Positions 61,956 through 64,000 of a stretch of DNA of 64,000 nucleotides are shown one piece after another (within the stretch, counting starts at the first letter, position 1; each line of letters begins with the position of its first letter). The notes beneath the pieces are model-generated. The model searched no databases. It was given only the letters and a program-made list of their open reading frames with translations, and had not been told where the DNA came from. This DNA comes from Rhodohalobacter halophilus (lineage in GTDB: Bacteria; Bacteroidota; Rhodothermia; Balneolales; Balneolaceae). The DNA lies in the NCBI RefSeq assembly GCF_001715195.1, contig NZ_MDWE01000011.1:1-64000 (forward strand). The letters are read 5' to 3'. Made by a program: the position numbers and the translations under genes.

Positions 61956-62654
61956 ATGAACAGAGATAGAAAAAACCTTAAAAACAATCTGAGAAGTTCG
62001 GGTCCGGACTCGCTGGATGATTATCTGAATCGGGCTGAAGAGCGCGCCTCCATGAAAGAGGAAGAGCCGGAGCTACCCAAACCCAAAAGAAATTATTTAG
62101 CCATTTTGGTCTTTTTAGTTGTAGGATTTTTTCTGGTGAGAGGTGTGTCTAACTTTTCCTTCAATCCCTTCTCATCCTTTTTCCAAACTGTATCCATAGC
62201 CCAACCCAGTGAAGATCTTTTAAACCGAATGAACAACCGAATGGTGGAGATGGGATATACAGGTTTGAGCCATGACGAACTCCGCGATTTACGTAGCAAA
62301 GGGGTCACCGCCACCTATATATCAAATGTCCGGGGTCTTGGTTTTACCGAATTGACCCTTGATGAAGCAGTGAGCCTGGCTCAGGCCGATGCGTCATCAG
62401 CATTTATCGCCATGATGCTTGAACTGGGTTACGAGCCCACTGTAGAAGATCTTGTTAACCTCAGGCGCGCCGGAGTAACCGCGTTCTATACCAGTAATAT
62501 TCACGATTTAGGTTATCGCGATGTTACCATGGAGCAGCTTATTCGAATGCAGAGGATCGGAGTAACAACTTCTTTGATTGAGCGCCTGCAAGCAGAGAGC
62601 GGAGAGGATATCCCATTAGAGGAGATTATTCGCTACCGGATTAGTAATCAGTAG
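61956..62654 (+). CDS. Membrane-anchored protein with four 28-29 residue repeats
   Basis: 232 residues: charged N-terminus (1-45), one membrane segment (about 47-62), then four tandem units at about 100-128, 129-157, 158-185 and 186-214. The unit pattern is GY-x-x-ThrSer-x-Asp/Glu-Leu-x-x-Leu-Arg-x-x-Gly-Val-Thr-x-x-Tyr-x-Ser-Asn. Similar GVTxxY repeats occur in the extracytoplasmic parts of BlaR1/M56-type proteins of Bacteroidota. Function is unknown. It is convergent with ppdK, with a shared hairpin between. Confidence 0.75.
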   Translation: MNRDRKNLKNNLRSSGPDSLDDYLNRAEERASMKEEEPELPKPKRNYLAILVFLVVGFFLVRGVSNFSFNPFSSFFQTVSIAQPSEDLLNRMNNRMVEMGYTGLSHDELRDLRSKGVTATYISNVRGLGFTELTLDEAVSLAQADASSAFIAMMLELGYEPTVEDLVNLRRAGVTAFYTSNIHDLGYRDVTMEQLIRMQRIGVTTSLIERLQAESGEDIPLEEIIRYRISNQ

Positions 62655-62691
62655 CAGTTTCTTTTGATTGATTTTAAACCGCATTAAGATA

Positions 62692-62726
62692 AAATCGACA
62701 GTCACTTTAAAAGTGACTGTCGATTT
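62692..62726. terminator. Bidirectional terminator between the repeat protein and ppdK
   Basis: AAATCGACAGTCACTTT (62692-62708) and its exact complement (62710-62726) form a 17-bp perfect inverted repeat. Both strands have short T-rich tails (TTTGATTT downstream; TTTTATC upstream on the minus strand), so it can end transcripts arriving from either side. Confidence 0.8.
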
Positions 62727-62741
62727 GATTTATAGCTGTTA

Positions 62742-64000
62742 TTACTCCAGCGCTGCCTGAGCGGCTGCAAGGCGCGCCACCGGCACACGGAACGGAGAGC
62801 AGGATACGTAATTCAATCCTTGCTTGTAGCAGAAAGCCACACTTTTCGGCTCCCCACCATGTTCACCGCAAATTCCAATTTTAAGATCCGGGTTTTCCTC
62901 GCGGCCTTTTTGGGTTGCGAGTTCTACAAGGCGACCAACACCCTCCGTATCCAGTACCTGGAATGGATCGTGTTGCAGAATGCCCTCTTCAAGGTAGATT
63001 TTTAGAAATTTACCGGCATCATCCCGGCTGTATCCAAATGTCATTTGTGTGAGGTCGTTGGTTCCGAATGAGAAGAATTCCGCCTCCTTCGCAATCTGAT
63101 CGGCCACAAGAGTTGCACGCGGGATCTCAATCATGGTGCCCACTTTATACTCAACGCTATCACCTGTTTGTTCAAAAACCTCTTTGGCTACATCATCGAT
63201 TACCATCTTCTGGCTATGGAACTCCTGCGGGGTTCCAATCAACGGAACCATGATTTCCGGCAGTACAGCAACTCCCTCCTGTTTCAGTTCAACGGCAGCT
63301 TCAAGAATGGCCCTTGACTGCATTTCGGTGATCGCCGGGTAGGTGATCCCCAAACGGCATCCGCGATGACCAAGCATAGGGTTGAACTCCTTGAGCGATC
63401 GGACGATATCGGCAAACTTCTGAGGATCGATCCCCAGGTTATCTGCTACTTCTTTCTGTTCATCAGTTCCCTCGGGTAGAAATTCATGAAGTGGCGGATC
63501 GAGCAGGCGTATGGTTACCGGCAAGCCTCCCATCACCTTAAAGATTTTCCGGAAGTCTGACTTTTGGTAAGGCAGAAGAGTCATCAGAGCTTTCCGGCGC
63601 TCTTCATCCGTTTCAGAGATGATCATTTTACGAATTGCTGAGATTCGCTTCTCACCAAAAAACATATGTTCGGTTCGGCAAAGCCCGATTCCTTCAGCTC
63701 CAAATTCCCGGGCTCTTGCTGAATCTTCCGGACTGTCGGCATTTGCCCTAACCCCCATATTCCTGTACTCATCCACCCAGTTCATAAAGGTGTAATAATC
63801 ATCATCCATTTCAGGTTTTACAACTTCATGTTTTCCATCGATTACTGCACCGAGGGTTCCATCAATGGAAATCCAGTCACCTTCTTTAATAGTTTTAGAC
63901 CCGTTGGTGAACTGTTTTTTCTTATAATTGATCACAATATCACCGCAACCTGCAACACACGGTTTTCCCCATCCGCGGGCAACAACGGCTGCGTGGCTGG
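62742..64000 (-). CDS. ppdK: Pyruvate, phosphate dikinase, C-terminal part
   Basis: C-terminal 420 or so residues of PPDK; the N-terminal ATP-grasp part is beyond the window. At the edge the swivel-domain catalytic-His motif [18 protein letters not shown] is seen, and the TIM-barrel PEP/pyruvate domain follows with [64 protein letters not shown] and ICGEHGG. PPDK interconverts pyruvate + ATP + Pi and PEP + AMP + PPi. No stop or frameshift is seen in the visible part. Confidence 0.96.
   Translation of the reverse strand, partial: SHAAVVARGWGKPCVAGCGDIVINYKKKQFTNGSKTIKEGDWISIDGTLGAVIDGKHEVVKPEMDDDYYTFMNWVDEYRNMGVRANADSPEDSARAREFGAEGIGLCRTEHMFFGEKRISAIRKMIISETDEERRKALMTLLPYQKSDFRKIFKVMGGLPVTIRLLDPPLHEFLPEGTDEQKEVADNLGIDPQKFADIVRSLKEFNPMLGHRGCRLGITYPAITEMQSRAILEAAVELKQEGVAVLPEIMVPLIGTPQEFHSQKMVIDDVAKEVFEQTGDSVEYKVGTMIEIPRATLVADQIAKEAEFFSFGTNDLTQMTFGYSRDDAGKFLKIYLEEGILQHDPFQVLDTEGVGRLVELATQKGREENPDLKIGICGEHGGEPKSVAFCYKQGLNYVSCSPFRVPVARLAAAQAALE

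Overview
The window is a compact chromosomal segment (roughly 45% G+C by eye) of a Gram-negative, aerobic bacterium of the Bacteroidota/Rhodothermota/Balneolota side of the tree; a Balneolaceae-like organism is my best inference. Reasons: a Bacteroidota-style LptD and two-component kinases (AHQLGTP H-box), a small histone H1-like (Hc1) protein, an O2-dependent hemF inside a hemH-A-C-D-E-F cluster, MlaE/F/D-type lipid transport, and mostly absent Shine-Dalgarno sequences. Most genes are recognisable housekeeping genes. No prophage, CRISPR array, rRNA or complete insertion sequence is visible.

Layout. 1-5.8 kb: end of a methyltransferase, pyrF-rnhA-MFS, Hc1-like protein, a YdbS/YdbT-like PH-domain pair, an orphan receiver. 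5.9-9.9 kb: gcvP and, divergently, a ZIP metal transporter with a DtxR/MntR-like operator. 9.9-16.7 kb (minus strand): an arginine-deiminase/DDAH-type enzyme, a beta-barrel protein, then a tight four-gene run of penicillin acylase, GS-like amidoligase, class I glutamine amidotransferase and DUF2459 lipoprotein. 16.9-21.5 kb: DUF58 protein, SDR, response regulator/kinase pair, aquaporin. 21.8-27.9 kb: heme operon hemH-hemA-hemC-hemD-hemE-hemF. 27.9-29.5 kb: SnoaL-like protein, enoyl-CoA hydratase family, cutA. 29.7-35 kb: tRNA-Leu, tig-clpP-clpX, kinase, and a convergent ECF sigma factor. 35.1-38.6 kb (minus): aroC, TPR protein, LysM/RlpA protein, CPBP protease. 38.8-44.9 kb: MlaE-MlaF-MlaD, a PpiD/SurA-like foldase, ribD, ribE. 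45-49.3 kb (minus): tRNA-Lys, ftsB-like, ROK, lptD. 49.5-54.2 kb: HIT, aroQ, flippase, a broken GxxExxY element, recN. 54.2-57.7 kb: secreted and outer-membrane proteins of poorly known function. 57.7-64 kb: phosphodiester glycosidase, mnmE, pdxH, M28 peptidase, a repeat membrane protein and the C-terminal half of ppdK.

How the genes fit together. Themes are envelope building (LptD, MCE transport, foldase, LysM/RlpA, flippase, FtsB), cofactor synthesis (heme, riboflavin, PLP), shikimate steps (aroC, aroQ) and proteostasis (tig-clpP-clpX). The least understood coherent unit is the penicillin acylase-amidoligase-amidotransferase-DUF2459 run (9920-14863), which combines predicted amide-bond-forming and amide-bond-cleaving enzymes in one likely transcript. 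Its product is unknown, and it is my main candidate for an undescribed pathway.

The second notable object is a ~493 bp unit between the flippase and recN: a GxxExxY (PD-(D/E)XK-like) gene with an in-frame TGA, bounded by perfect 12-bp inverted repeats and CGCAGAT clusters. Other points are a Cys-rich insertion in ferrochelatase, an aquaporin lacking the NPA-linked arginine, a ROK protein lacking the cysteine zinc motif, an exported flavodoxin, and a REP-like nested palindrome near 58.6 kb.
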